In this document: positions 9,862-17,325 of the stretch, in pieces
How positions within the stretch are numbered: position 1 is the first letter of the stretch
Layout of the letters: the number at the start of each line of letters is the position of its first letter
Assembly: GCF_011045015.1 (NCBI RefSeq)
Contig: NZ_JAAKZY010000051.1
Coordinates: forward strand, 1 to 53,902
DNA: 53,902 bases
Direction of reading: 5' to 3'
DNA from: Streptomyces scabichelini
GTDB taxonomy: Bacteria > Actinomycetota > Actinomycetes > Streptomycetales > Streptomycetaceae
Position numbers and translations under genes: made by a program
Notes under the pieces: generated by a model
Told to the model about the DNA's origin: nothing
Databases searched by the model: none
What the model saw: only the letters and a program-made list of their open reading frames with translations

Positions 9862-9952
9862 CGAGTGGCCGTTCCGAGTGGACGTTGCCGGCGGGTGTTC
9901 CGAGCGGGTGTTGACGTGGCTGTTTCCGTGCCGGTGCTGGTGCTGCGGTTTC
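9862..9952. repeat. Degenerate 13-base tandem array
   Basis: Seven consecutive 13-base units can be laid out from 9862: CGAGTGGCCGTTC, CGAGTGGACGTTG, CCGGCGGGTGTTC, CGAGCGGGTGTTG, then three more diverged units up to 9952. Each has a G-rich middle and a GTT- or TTT-containing end. The array begins 28 bases upstream of the phosphoketolase start codon, so it lies in the leader or promoter of that gene. Confidence 0.55.
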
Positions 9953-9959
9953 TGTGCAG

Positions 9960-9977
9960 GTGGAACGCGGGTTCCAC
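9960..9977. promoter_or_regulatory. Inverted repeat, candidate operator
   Basis: GTGGAAC at 9960-9966 and GTTCCAC at 9971-9977 form perfect 7-base arms around GCGG. It lies about 130 bases upstream of the phosphoketolase gene and about 230 bases upstream of the divergent membrane-protein gene. The size and symmetry suit a dimeric repressor or response regulator, but I do not recognise the motif. Confidence 0.45.
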
Positions 9978-10122
9978 GCGGGGCGCGGATCAGTCGTGCG
10001 CCGACGGATCCAGGGTCGTGGGCCGGGGCGTCCGGCCGCGGGTGGCGCGCCGGGAGAGAGAGTCGCCGGAGTCGTTCGGCGTCGGCTGGGAACTCGGGTG
10101 GCGTACGACGGTGACCAGTCCA

Positions 10123-10159
10123 TCCGGGAAAGGCGCCTCCGGGAAAGGTCCCTCCGGGG
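10123..10159. repeat. Short direct repeat with 15-base period
   Basis: TCCGGGAAAGG occurs at 10123-10133 and 10138-10148, and a partial third copy TCCGGGGA begins at 10153. The repeat lies about 50 bases upstream of the membrane-protein start, in its likely promoter. It could be a set of activator half-sites, but the owner is unknown. Confidence 0.5.
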
Positions 10160-10205
10160 AACCGGACGGTGTCGGCCCGGACGCGAGTGGTGGGGAGGCG
10201 CGGGC

Positions 10206-10790
10206 ATGGGCACGCGGGTGCGCGGCTGGCGGTGGCGGAGCAATCCGCTGCGCCGCCGCTCCGACGTGGTGGAGGCGTGGACGGCCCTGGTCGTCGCCGT
10301 CCTGCTGTGCGTCGGCGCCCCGGTGACCGGGCTCGTCACAGGCTGGCGGGCGTACGACGGGGCGCGGGACGCGGCGGTGGAACAGCGGGCGGAACGCCAC
10401 CGGGTGCGCGCGGAGGTCACCGAGCAGGCGCCCGGCACGGTACCCAGTGCCCAGGGCGGCAAGCAGCCCAGCTACTGGGTCGCCGTGCGCTGGGCCGAGC
10501 CGGGCGAGCGGCCCCACACGGGCGAGGCCCGGGTTCCGGCCGGCACACGCCCCGGCGACCGCACCCATGTCTGGCTGGACGACGAGGGCCGGATCGTCGC
10601 CGCCCCGGCGGACAGCACCGCGATCTGGCAGCGCACGTTCGCAACGGGAGCCTGCGCCACCGGCGGCGCCGCCTCCGTCGTCCTGATCGCGCACTTCGTG
10701 GTACGCCGTGTCGCCCTCCGCCGCCGCTTGGCCGAATGGGAACGCGAGTGGGCCCGTACGGGACCCGAGTGGGGCCGACGCTGGGCCTGA
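10206..10790 (+). CDS. Rv1733c-like two-helix membrane protein
   Basis: This 194-residue protein has two membrane spans, at about residues 24-46 (AWTALVVAVLLCVGAPVTGL) and 138-160 (ATGGAASVVLIAHFVV). They flank an external domain with the typical SYWVAVRW...TGEARVPAGTRPGDRTHVWLD pattern. This plan matches the Rv1733c family of actinobacterial membrane proteins, whose namesake is induced by the dormancy regulator DosR in M. tuberculosis; its biochemical role is unknown. The ATG at 10206 was chosen because coding character and the basic MGTRVRGWRWRSNPLRRRSD N-terminus start there. It is divergent from phosphoketolase and the stress protein, which also fit a dormancy set. Confidence 0.75.
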   Translation: MGTRVRGWRWRSNPLRRRSDVVEAWTALVVAVLLCVGAPVTGLVTGWRAYDGARDAAVEQRAERHRVRAEVTEQAPGTVPSAQGGKQPSYWVAVRWAEPGERPHTGEARVPAGTRPGDRTHVWLDDEGRIVAAPADSTAIWQRTFATGACATGGAASVVLIAHFVVRRVALRRRLAEWEREWARTGPEWGRRWA

Positions 10791-10906
10791 TGCTGGGCCT
10801 GACGGGGCTCCCTGGGCGGCGGAGAAGGGTCTGGCGGCCCGCCGACGGCACCCGTACGGTGTGATCACCCGCACCCGTGTCCGTGATCCCGTAAAGGCGG
10901 TCATTC

Positions 10907-11872
10907 ATGGCCTTGTTCGACCTGCCCCTCGACCAGCTCCGGGGCTACCGCAGCGCGTCCGTCGAGCCCGAGGACTTCGACGCCTTCTGGGCCAAGACGC
11001 TTCAGGAGGCACGCGACCACGATCTGGGCGCCTCGTTCGAGCCGGTCGAGACGCACCTGAAGACCGTGAAGGTGTACGACGTCACGTTCGCCGGGTTCGG
11101 CGGTCACCCGGTGAAGGGCTGGCTGGTACTGCCCTCCTGGGCGAACACGCCGCTCCCCGCGGTCGTGCAGTTCGTCGGGTACGGCGGCGGGCGCGGTCTT
11201 CCGCATACGCATCTGCTGTGGGCGTCGGCGGGCTTCGCACACTTCGTGATGGACACCCGCGGCCAGGGCAGCGCGTGGGGAGGCGGCGAGACACCGGACC
11301 CGGTGGGCAGCGCGCCCGCGTATCCCGGTTTCATGACCCGTGGTGTCGAGGACCCCGAAAGCTACTACTACCGGCGGCTGTTCACCGATGCGGTACGGGC
11401 CGTGGAGGCGGCCCGCTCGCATCCGCTCGTCGACGCCTCGCGCACCGCGGCGGTCGGCTCGAGCCAGGGCGGCGGCATCACGATCGCGGTCGGCGGTCTC
11501 GTACCGGATCTGGCGGCGATCGCCCCGGACGTGCCGTTCCTGTGCGACTTCCCGCGCGCGACGACGCTGACGGACCGCGATCCGTACCGGGAGATCGGCA
11601 ACTACCTCAAGACGCACCGCGGCCGCACCGAGCAGGTACAGCGCACGCTCTCCTACTTCGACGGCGTGCACTTCGCGGCACGCGGCCGGGCACCCGCCCT
11701 GTTCTCGGCGGCCCTGGAGGACCAGACCTGCCCGCCGTCGACGGTGTTCGCCGCCTTCAACGCGTGGCCCCAGGACGACAAGGCGATCGAGGTGTACGAC
11801 TTCAACGACCACGAGGGCGGCGGCCCGTACCAGGAGGCGGCCCAACTGGCCTGGCTGCCCGGGCGTCTCTGA
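10907..11872 (+). CDS. CE7-family acetyl xylan esterase / cephalosporin C deacetylase
   Basis: This 321-residue alpha/beta hydrolase belongs to carbohydrate esterase family 7, which deacetylates xylo-oligosaccharides and cephalosporin C. The family RGQ motif is at residues 118-120 and the nucleophile elbow GSSQGG places the catalytic serine at 186. The catalytic Asp and His are likely in the SAALEDQTCPPSTVFAAFNA segment and in the NDHEGGGPYQ segment near the C-terminus. There is no signal peptide, as is normal for CE7, so it acts on imported sugars. The length is typical. The beta-lactamase-like esterase follows after 53 bases and may be co-transcribed. Confidence 0.9.
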   Translation: MALFDLPLDQLRGYRSASVEPEDFDAFWAKTLQEARDHDLGASFEPVETHLKTVKVYDVTFAGFGGHPVKGWLVLPSWANTPLPAVVQFVGYGGGRGLPHTHLLWASAGFAHFVMDTRGQGSAWGGGETPDPVGSAPAYPGFMTRGVEDPESYYYRRLFTDAVRAVEAARSHPLVDASRTAAVGSSQGGGITIAVGGLVPDLAAIAPDVPFLCDFPRATTLTDRDPYREIGNYLKTHRGRTEQVQRTLSYFDGVHFAARGRAPALFSAALEDQTCPPSTVFAAFNAWPQDDKAIEVYDFNDHEGGGPYQEAAQLAWLPGRL

Positions 11873-11925
11873 AGACCGGTCGACCGCTTCGTCTCTGTTC
11901 CTCGATCGAGTTGCTCGGAGGGCAC

Positions 11926-13080
11926 ATGTCCCAGGTTCAAGGCCACTGCGAGGCGCGCTTCGGGGCGGTGCGCACGGCGTTCGAGGAGAACTTCCGTGAC
12001 CGGGGTGAACTGGGCGCGGCGGTGACCGTCACGCTCGACGGCGAGACCGTGGTGGACCTGTGGGGCGGCTGGGCGGACGCGGCGCGCACCCGCGCCTGGG
12101 AGCGGAACACGCTCGTCAACGTGTGGTCGACGTCGAAGGGTCCGACGGCGCTGTGCGCGCACATCCTGGCCGACCGGGGGCTGCTGGACTTCGACGCGCC
12201 GGTGGCCGCGTACTGGCCGGAGTTCGCGGCCGCGGGCAAGGAATCCGTGCTCGTACGGCATCTGCTGTCGCACCGGGCGGGCCTGTCCGGGCCGCGTGAG
12301 CCGCACTCGGTCGAGCAGTTCTACGACTGGGAGCTGACCACGAAGCGGCTGGCGGCGATGGAGCCGTGGTGGGAGCCGGGGACGGTGTCCGGGTACCACG
12401 CGATAACGTACGGCCACCTGGTCGGTGAAGTGGTGCGGCGTGTCTCGGGGTTGCGGCCGGGCGCGTTTCTGGAGCGGGAGGTGACCGGGCCGCTCGGCAT
12501 CGACTTCACGATCGGGCTGCCGGAGAAGGAGGCCGGGCGTGCGGCAGAGCTGGTGCGTGCGCCGGCCGCGGCGGCGAGCGAACAGGCCGCGGTCTTCAGC
12601 CAGTTGACGCCCGCGGCACTGGCCGCCCTCGCCAATCCCCCGGTCGGCGCGACCGAGGCCAACACCCCGCAGTGGCGGGCCGCCGAGATCCCGGCCGCCA
12701 ACGGTCACGGCACGGCACGCGCGGTCGCCGCGCTGTACGGGATCTTCGCGGGGCACGGGTCGTACGACTCGCATCGCATCCTTTCGCCGGAAGCCGCCGA
12801 GCGGGTCCGCGAGGGTCAGGGCGCCTGCCGGGACCTGGTGCTCGGCGCCGGCTTGGCGAGCGACACGGAGGCCGCGCTCGGCCTCTGGCTCAGCGGGCCG
12901 GGCGGCTCGTACGGCCCCAACCCGCGGGCTTTCGGACACGACGGCTTCGGCGGCTCCTGCGGTCTCGCCGATCCGGAGGCGGGCGTCTCCCTGGGCTATG
13001 TCATGAACCGCATGGGGCCGCACATCGCCGACGACCCGCGGAAGATGGCGCTCATAGACGCCCTGTACGCCGCCCTCTGA
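11926..13080 (+). CDS. Serine beta-lactamase-like esterase
   Basis: This 384-residue protein has the class C beta-lactamase/EstB fold. The catalytic S-x-x-K motif is STSK at residues 68-71, the second-motif tyrosine lies in YHAITYGHL near 155-160 and HDGFGGS near 330 stands in for the KTG/HxG element. Members of this group are usually esterases or peptidases rather than antibiotic-hydrolysing enzymes. No signal peptide is visible, so it should be cytoplasmic, which argues against a true beta-lactamase. The ATG at 11926 has a GGAGGG ribosome binding site. The phosphotransferase-like gene begins nine bases after the stop, suggesting an operon. Confidence 0.87.
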   Translation: MSQVQGHCEARFGAVRTAFEENFRDRGELGAAVTVTLDGETVVDLWGGWADAARTRAWERNTLVNVWSTSKGPTALCAHILADRGLLDFDAPVAAYWPEFAAAGKESVLVRHLLSHRAGLSGPREPHSVEQFYDWELTTKRLAAMEPWWEPGTVSGYHAITYGHLVGEVVRRVSGLRPGAFLEREVTGPLGIDFTIGLPEKEAGRAAELVRAPAAAASEQAAVFSQLTPAALAALANPPVGATEANTPQWRAAEIPAANGHGTARAVAALYGIFAGHGSYDSHRILSPEAAERVREGQGACRDLVLGAGLASDTEAALGLWLSGPGGSYGPNPRAFGHDGFGGSCGLADPEAGVSLGYVMNRMGPHIADDPRKMALIDALYAAL

Positions 13081-13089
13081 GAAGAAGCT

Positions 13090-14004
13090 GTGCCAGAACC
13101 CATGACGGTCTTTGACATCGAGATCACGGCAGACCTGGTCCACGACCTGCTGCAGGAGCAGCATCCGGACCTCGCCGGGCTGGCCATCCGTGAGGTGGCG
13201 GGCGGCTGGGGCAACCAAATGTGGCGCCTCGGGGACGAGTTGGCCGTGCGTATGCAGCGCATGGACCCCACCCCGGAGCTCCAGCTCAAGGAGCGGCGGT
13301 GGCTACCCGTGCTGGCCCCGCGCCTGCCGCTCCCGGTGCCGACCCCGGTGCGGTTCGGCGAACCGTCCGAGCGCTTCCCCAAGCACTGGACCGTGATGAC
13401 GTGGGTGAACGGCGAGCCGCTGGACCACGGCTCGATCAGCCGCGGCGCCCACGCGGCCGACACACTGGCCGGCTTCCTCAGGGCGCTCCATGTGGAGGCG
13501 CCCGCCGAGGCGCCGATCAGCTCGGACTTCGGTGCTCACCCCAAGAAGTGCACGGACGGCTTCGACCACTTCTTTGAAGCCGTTGTCCCCGGCGGCATTG
13601 CCGACGAGGTCCGGGCCGTCTGGGACGATGCCGTTGCGGCCCCCGAGTGGGAGGGCCCGCCGGTGTGGGTGCACGGTGACCTGCATCCCGCGAACGTCGT
13701 CGTCTCGGACGGAACGCTCTCGGGCATCGTCGACTTCGGTGCCCTGTTCGCCGGCGATCCGGCGTGGGACCTTGCCGCCGCATGGGTGCTGCTACCCGCG
13801 GGCGCCGCCTCACGGTTCTTCGACATGTACGCGCGCGCGGACGAGGCGGCGATCCGGCGCGCCCGCGGGCTGGCCGCTATGAAGAGCCTCTTCCTGATGC
13901 TCATGGGCCAGAACGGAGACCGGGGCCTTCCCGGCGGCAAGCCGAACTGGGGACCCGCAGGCCGGGAAGCCCTCGATCGTGTTCTGAGAGTTGGTGTGCT
14001 GTAG
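13090..14004 (+). CDS. Aminoglycoside phosphotransferase-family kinase
   Basis: This 304-residue protein has the APH/choline-kinase fold. The catalytic loop is HGDLHPANVVV near residue 197 and the metal-binding Asp is in GIVDFGALFAGDPAWDLA near 215. The N-lobe has an EVAGGWGNQMWRL nucleotide loop near residue 35. The fold covers drug kinases and metabolite kinases alike, and the sequence does not say which this is. The start is the GTG at 13090, with a GAAGAAG element upstream; ATG at 13102 is the alternative. It converges on the rifampicin monooxygenase gene 39 bases away, but the two lie on opposite strands. Confidence 0.85.
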   Translation: MPEPMTVFDIEITADLVHDLLQEQHPDLAGLAIREVAGGWGNQMWRLGDELAVRMQRMDPTPELQLKERRWLPVLAPRLPLPVPTPVRFGEPSERFPKHWTVMTWVNGEPLDHGSISRGAHAADTLAGFLRALHVEAPAEAPISSDFGAHPKKCTDGFDHFFEAVVPGGIADEVRAVWDDAVAAPEWEGPPVWVHGDLHPANVVVSDGTLSGIVDFGALFAGDPAWDLAAAWVLLPAGAASRFFDMYARADEAAIRRARGLAAMKSLFLMLMGQNGDRGLPGGKPNWGPAGREALDRVLRVGVL

Positions 14005-14043
14005 ATCCCCCTTGCGTGATGGCTCGGGTTAGCTCAGGCGAAA

Positions 14044-15468
14044 TCAGTTGGCGGGCTTGCCGAACCAGCGGGAGAGGTGGTCGTCCAGGTCCTGCTGATC
14101 GTCGCCGATCCAGGCGACGTGGCCGTCGGGACGTAGCAGCAGGCACGGAACATCCAGTACCGCAGTGGGATCCGCGAGGTAATCGACCCGGTCCGACCAG
14201 CCGCCGACGGTCAGGCGTTCGGTGCGGTCAAGGAGCAGGCCGCGGCCGCGATGCAGCAGACCGTAGAGGTGGCCCTGTTTCACCTCGATGTCGCGCAGGC
14301 GGCGGCCGAGCAGGTCGGGGCCTTCGCCGAAGTCGTAGCGGATGCCGATCGCGGTGATCTTCTCGATGAGATAGCGGTTCACCTCGTCGAAGTCCATCAG
14401 TTCGGTGAGCAGTCTGCGCACGGCCTGCGGGCCCGGTTCGGTGGAGTGCAGTTCCATCTGGGCGCGGGTGTTGTCCAGTACGTCCTCGGCGACCGGATGG
14501 CGTTCGGCCTGGTAGGTGTCCAGCAGTGTTTTCGGCGCCCAGCCGCGGATCTGTGCGGCCAGTTTCCAGCCGAGGTTGAATGCGTCCTGAACGCCCAGGT
14601 TGAGGCCCTGTCCGCCGGTGGGCGGATGGATGTGTGCCGCATCGCCGGCCAGCAGCACCCGCCCGACCCGATAACGTTCGGCAAGCCGGGTGGCATCCCC
14701 GAAGCGGGACAACCAGCGCGGGGAGTGAACGCCGAAATCGGTTCCGGCGACGGTGCGCAGCTGTTGTTTGAAATCCTCGAGGGTGGGCGCTTCCGCGCTA
14801 TCGCTGACTCCCGCGGCGGGGACGATGACGCTATAGACCCCTTTGCCGAAGGGCCGGAGCCAGAATCGCTGATGCGTCTCGCGGGTTTCGGTCACCTTGG
14901 CGGCGATCTCCTCCTGCGGCACACCCACTTCCATCTCGCCCATCAGCGTCTCGGTACGCGAGGGTTCGCCGGGGAAGCCGACGCCGAGCAGTTTGCGCAC
15001 CGTACTGCGCCCGCCGTCACAGCCGACGAGATAGCGCGACCGTAGCTGTTGCCCGTCGGCCAGCTCGACGGTCACACCCTCGTCGTCCTGCTCGAAAGCG
15101 GCCACCGCACAACCGCGCCGGACCTGCGCACCCAGTTGGATCGCATGCTGTTCGAGCAGGTGAACGATGACCGGCTGCGCGATGCCCAGCAGATAGGCGT
15201 ACGCGGAATCCAGGCCCTCGGGCGCGGGTTTGGGGATGGCGGCGAAGAATCCGGCGGCCGGACGCTGTCTTCCGTGTTCGAGAATGCGGTCCAGCAGTCC
15301 GCGCATGGCCATCAGCTCGAGACTGCGAATATGCAGACCGACAATGCGGACGAACGACACGGGCTCGGTTTCCTTCTCCAGAACGAGTACCCGCACATCG
15401 TGCAGCCGTAGTTCGGCGGCCAGCATCGCACCGGTCGGCCCGCACCCGGCAATGATCACGTCGAACAT
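14044..15468 (-). CDS. rox: Rifampicin monooxygenase
   Basis: This 474-residue FAD enzyme closely resembles, as I remember it, the Nocardia and Streptomyces Rox proteins, which hydroxylate rifampicin on NADPH and cause linearisation of the ring. It opens MFDVIIAGCGPTGAMLAAEL with the FAD GxGxxG motif at residues 8-13. It then has the CDGGRSTVR segment near 155 and the second FAD motif GDAAHIHPPTGGQGLNLGVQ near 275. HSPRWLSRFGDATRLAERYR upstream of that is Rox-like almost word for word. I use the ATG at 15468, which gives the family's usual length. An in-frame ATG at 15588 has a GAAAGG ribosome binding site and would add 40 residues unlike any FAD domain. Resistance to rifamycins is the inferred role. 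Confidence 0.88.
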   Translation of the reverse strand: MFDVIIAGCGPTGAMLAAELRLHDVRVLVLEKETEPVSFVRIVGLHIRSLELMAMRGLLDRILEHGRQRPAAGFFAAIPKPAPEGLDSAYAYLLGIAQPVIVHLLEQHAIQLGAQVRRGCAVAAFEQDDEGVTVELADGQQLRSRYLVGCDGGRSTVRKLLGVGFPGEPSRTETLMGEMEVGVPQEEIAAKVTETRETHQRFWLRPFGKGVYSVIVPAAGVSDSAEAPTLEDFKQQLRTVAGTDFGVHSPRWLSRFGDATRLAERYRVGRVLLAGDAAHIHPPTGGQGLNLGVQDAFNLGWKLAAQIRGWAPKTLLDTYQAERHPVAEDVLDNTRAQMELHSTEPGPQAVRRLLTELMDFDEVNRYLIEKITAIGIRYDFGEGPDLLGRRLRDIEVKQGHLYGLLHRGRGLLLDRTERLTVGGWSDRVDYLADPTAVLDVPCLLLRPDGHVAWIGDDQQDLDDHLSRWFGKPAN

Positions 15469-15601
15469 GAGGGGCGCGCGATCGGCGCCGGAGGCCGACG
15501 ACCGGAGTCCGGGGACGTCGCCCACGGTGAAGCCGGGCTCGACCGTACTGTTCGACGACGGCTCGGCGGTGAACTGCGGAGAGTGCATAGGAGTTGCCTT
15601 T

Positions 15602-15631
15602 CGGGAGTGCCTTGTCGGCAAGGCACTCCCG
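15602..15631. promoter_or_regulatory. Long inverted repeat upstream of rox, RAE-like
   Basis: CGGGAGTGCCTTG at 15602-15614 and CAAGGCACTCCCG at 15619-15631 form perfect 13-base arms around TCGG. Its centre, CTTGTCGGCAAG, resembles the rifamycin-associated element (RAE) that I recall as an inverted repeat with a CTTGCGGCAAG core upstream of rifampicin-inactivation genes; here the centre has one extra base. It lies 134 bases upstream of the preferred rox start. It could also work as an RNA hairpin in a leader, but it has no following T-run. Confidence 0.6.
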
Positions 15632-15643
15632 GCGACACCTACG

Positions 15644-15697
15644 TCAATCGCCCGACCGTGACGGGAAGGGGAGCACCCACATCGATACAGCGTTCAT
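15644..15697 (-). CDS. Possible 17-residue leader peptide upstream of rox
   Basis: A very short reading frame, MNAVSMWVLPFPSRSGD, starts at the ATG at 15697. It has an unusually strong Shine-Dalgarno sequence, GAGGAGGT, at 15712-15705, seven bases upstream. It ends 13 bases before the long inverted repeat that precedes rox and is on the same strand. This layout (strong site, tiny peptide, hairpin, resistance gene) resembles leader-peptide control of antibiotic resistance genes. No family match is possible at this length. Chance remains an alternative, and if rox is transcribed from a promoter downstream of the repeat the peptide would be irrelevant to it. Confidence 0.4.
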   Translation of the reverse strand: MNAVSMWVLPFPSRSGD

Positions 15698-15815
15698 GGG
15701 TCTCACCTCCTCGGGCGGTGTCGCGGTCCGCTGCAAGCTACAAGCCCGGGCATCACCCCGTCCATTTCTTTCCCAGCCACGGGACTCCGTCGCCCGGCCG
15801 GCCGTACAGGAGCGG

Positions 15816-16334
15816 TCAGGCACACCGGTTGGCGTGCCGGATGTCGAGGACGAAGCGCTCCGGTGAGTGCAGCTTGAAGGTGTTGTACACGGGCTTGGTG
15901 TGGGAAGCGGCCCCGAAGGTGACCACACCCTCGAAGTCGCCGGTCAGGGCGAGGCCCTTGAGCTTGGGCAGGTGGATCTTCACCAGTCGTGGCCCCCGGT
16001 ACACCGACTGGCCTGCCTCGTTGTGCGCGGCGGCGGGAGAGAGCTTGATCTCCAGGAAGTGCTTCCCTGCGAGCGGGACCTTCGCCCCGGTGCCGTCGTA
16101 ACGCAGTTCCCCGACCGGCTTCACGGTGACCGGGGGCATGGTGCCCCGGACGTCGATGACGATCCGGTCGAAGGAGCAGTGCCCGCCCCAGCGGGCGTTG
16201 ACGACGAGTGCGGTTGCGGGAGCCCGCCGGGATGCCTCGGCCTGCGTGGCAGCGGAGGCGGGAATCGTGGTGCCGACGGCGGCGGTGAGAAGGATGCCTG
16301 CGGCGACGGCCGCCCGGCGCGGATGGTGTTGCAT
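15816..16334 (-). CDS. Secreted AMIN-like domain protein
   Basis: This 172-residue protein has a Sec signal peptide (MQHHPRRAAVAAGILLTAAV, with cleavage likely after ASA near residue 28). A single beta-rich domain follows, with FDRIVIDVRG near 55 and ERFVLDIRHANRC at the C-terminus. The pattern matches the AMIN-like domain proteins common in Streptomyces, which are exported and of unknown function. Two cysteines (in GHCSFDR and NRCA) could form a disulphide. It is on the same strand as rox and 118 bases upstream of the candidate leader peptide; separate promoters are likely. The ATG at 16334 is the only sensible start. Confidence 0.75.
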   Translation of the reverse strand: MQHHPRRAAVAAGILLTAAVGTTIPASAATQAEASRRAPATALVVNARWGGHCSFDRIVIDVRGTMPPVTVKPVGELRYDGTGAKVPLAGKHFLEIKLSPAAAHNEAGQSVYRGPRLVKIHLPKLKGLALTGDFEGVVTFGAASHTKPVYNTFKLHSPERFVLDIRHANRCA

Positions 16335-16368
16335 GACGCCCCCCGTTTCTCCTGGTAAGGGGAAGTTA

Positions 16369-16383
16369 TCTCATTATGTGAGA
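16369..16383. promoter_or_regulatory. Small inverted repeat, candidate operator
   Basis: TCTCATTATGTGAGA has perfect 5-base arms around five bases. It is conspicuous because the surrounding gap (16335-16485) is the most AT-rich stretch nearby. It sits 34 bases upstream of the secreted protein gene and about 100 bases upstream of the divergent DUF6461 gene, so it could regulate either one. I do not recognise the binding protein. Confidence 0.35.
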
Positions 16384-16485
16384 CATCCGGCCGGGCCATT
16401 CGGTTGCAAGAGCTCGTAACACGATCATGTTGTAAGAACCGGCTTGTACCGGACGTTGTCAGAGGCATCAGGCACACTGCGCCGT

Positions 16486-17325
16486 ATGAGCTTGGTGACC
16501 GCGCACGACTACGCCTGGATCCGCACCTCGCCGCTGTTCCGCCACATGATGGGCGGATACACCCTGACACTGATACGGGGGCGCAGCCCGCGCGAGGTAC
16601 TGCGCGCGATGGAGGCGGAACCGCGCGGCGCCGGGGAGGGGACGGCCGGGCTGATCGAGGCGGACGACGCGCACCGCGCCGAGGTGGATGACGACCACTG
16701 GGACGAGTCCTACGTCGCGGGCGCCTTCAGCGCTCCGGGCGAGCACGGCGCCTGGACACTCGTCCTCGGCTTCGACGGCGGCCTGGGGATCGCGGCGCCG
16801 TGTGTGGAGACGCTGTCGAGGGGCGGCCGGGTCGTGGCGCACTCGACCAACGGCGGCAAGCCCATCCACCTCTTCCACTGGTTCGAGGACGGTGAGCTCC
16901 GTACGACGTTCGAGGGCCCCTCGTCGCGCGACGGCACCACCCCCGATGAACTGGTCCCCCTGCTGCGGGAGGTCGGCTTCCCTCTGACCTCCAAGGGAGA
17001 GCACGACGAGAGCGCCCCGGAGGTCGACCGGAAGGCGGCGGTCCTCGCTGTGGCCGAGAGACTCACCGGCATACGCGTCACCGAATCCCTCCTCCAGGAC
17101 GCTACGTACGAGCTGGGACTCGTCCCCGAACAGCCCGCCGAGGACTGGACCAGCGTGGTCATCGACATCACCGATGCCCACGGGGAGCGCCTGCACAGGG
17201 AATGGACCTACGAGGAGATCGCGACGGCGTCGGACCGCGCACGGGCGGAGGCAAACGCGCCGGTCGTGATCACCTACAACGAGCCGCCGGCCATGGATCG
17301 TCCGGAGCACGAGACAGGTGAGTAG
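16486..17325 (+). CDS. DUF6461 family protein
   Basis: This 279-residue protein matches the DUF6461 pattern known from Streptomyces. It has an N-terminal DYAWI segment, then LTLIRGRSPREVLRAME near residue 28 and a central GFDGGLGIAAPCVETLSRGG, followed by LFHWFEDGELRTTFEG. A C-terminal part holds a duplicated-looking helix, LAVAERLTGIRVTESLLQDA. There is no signal peptide or membrane span, so it is cytoplasmic. The function of the family is unknown; it is often found near membrane or toxin-like genes, none of which are seen here. The ATG at 16486 is preferred because relatives start close to the DYAW motif. Confidence 0.75.
   Translation: MSLVTAHDYAWIRTSPLFRHMMGGYTLTLIRGRSPREVLRAMEAEPRGAGEGTAGLIEADDAHRAEVDDDHWDESYVAGAFSAPGEHGAWTLVLGFDGGLGIAAPCVETLSRGGRVVAHSTNGGKPIHLFHWFEDGELRTTFEGPSSRDGTTPDELVPLLREVGFPLTSKGEHDESAPEVDRKAAVLAVAERLTGIRVTESLLQDATYELGLVPEQPAEDWTSVVIDITDAHGERLHREWTYEEIATASDRARAEANAPVVITYNEPPAMDRPEHETGE

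Larger units (their letters stand above)
9834..10205. other. Divergent intergenic region with short repeats
   Basis: This 372-base gap separates the phosphoketolase gene from the divergent membrane-protein gene. It holds a degenerate 13-base tandem array (9862-9952), an 18-base inverted repeat (9960-9977) and a 15-base-period direct repeat (10123-10159). I see no supported gene. Open frames here have no recognisable ribosome binding site or family match. Confidence 0.7.

Noticed and set aside
10138..10159. A possible DevR/OsdR box in GGGAAAGGTCCC before the Rv1733c-like gene
   Set aside because: The half-sites are two bases too close compared with the GGGACT-WW-AGTCCC consensus, so I list it only as a direct repeat.
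11926..13080. A beta-lactam resistance gene
   Set aside because: The fold has the SxxK motif but no signal peptide, and the closest group is EstB-like esterases.
13090..15468. A two-gene antibiotic resistance operon of the phosphotransferase and rox
   Set aside because: The genes are convergent on opposite strands, and the phosphotransferase fold does not identify a drug substrate.
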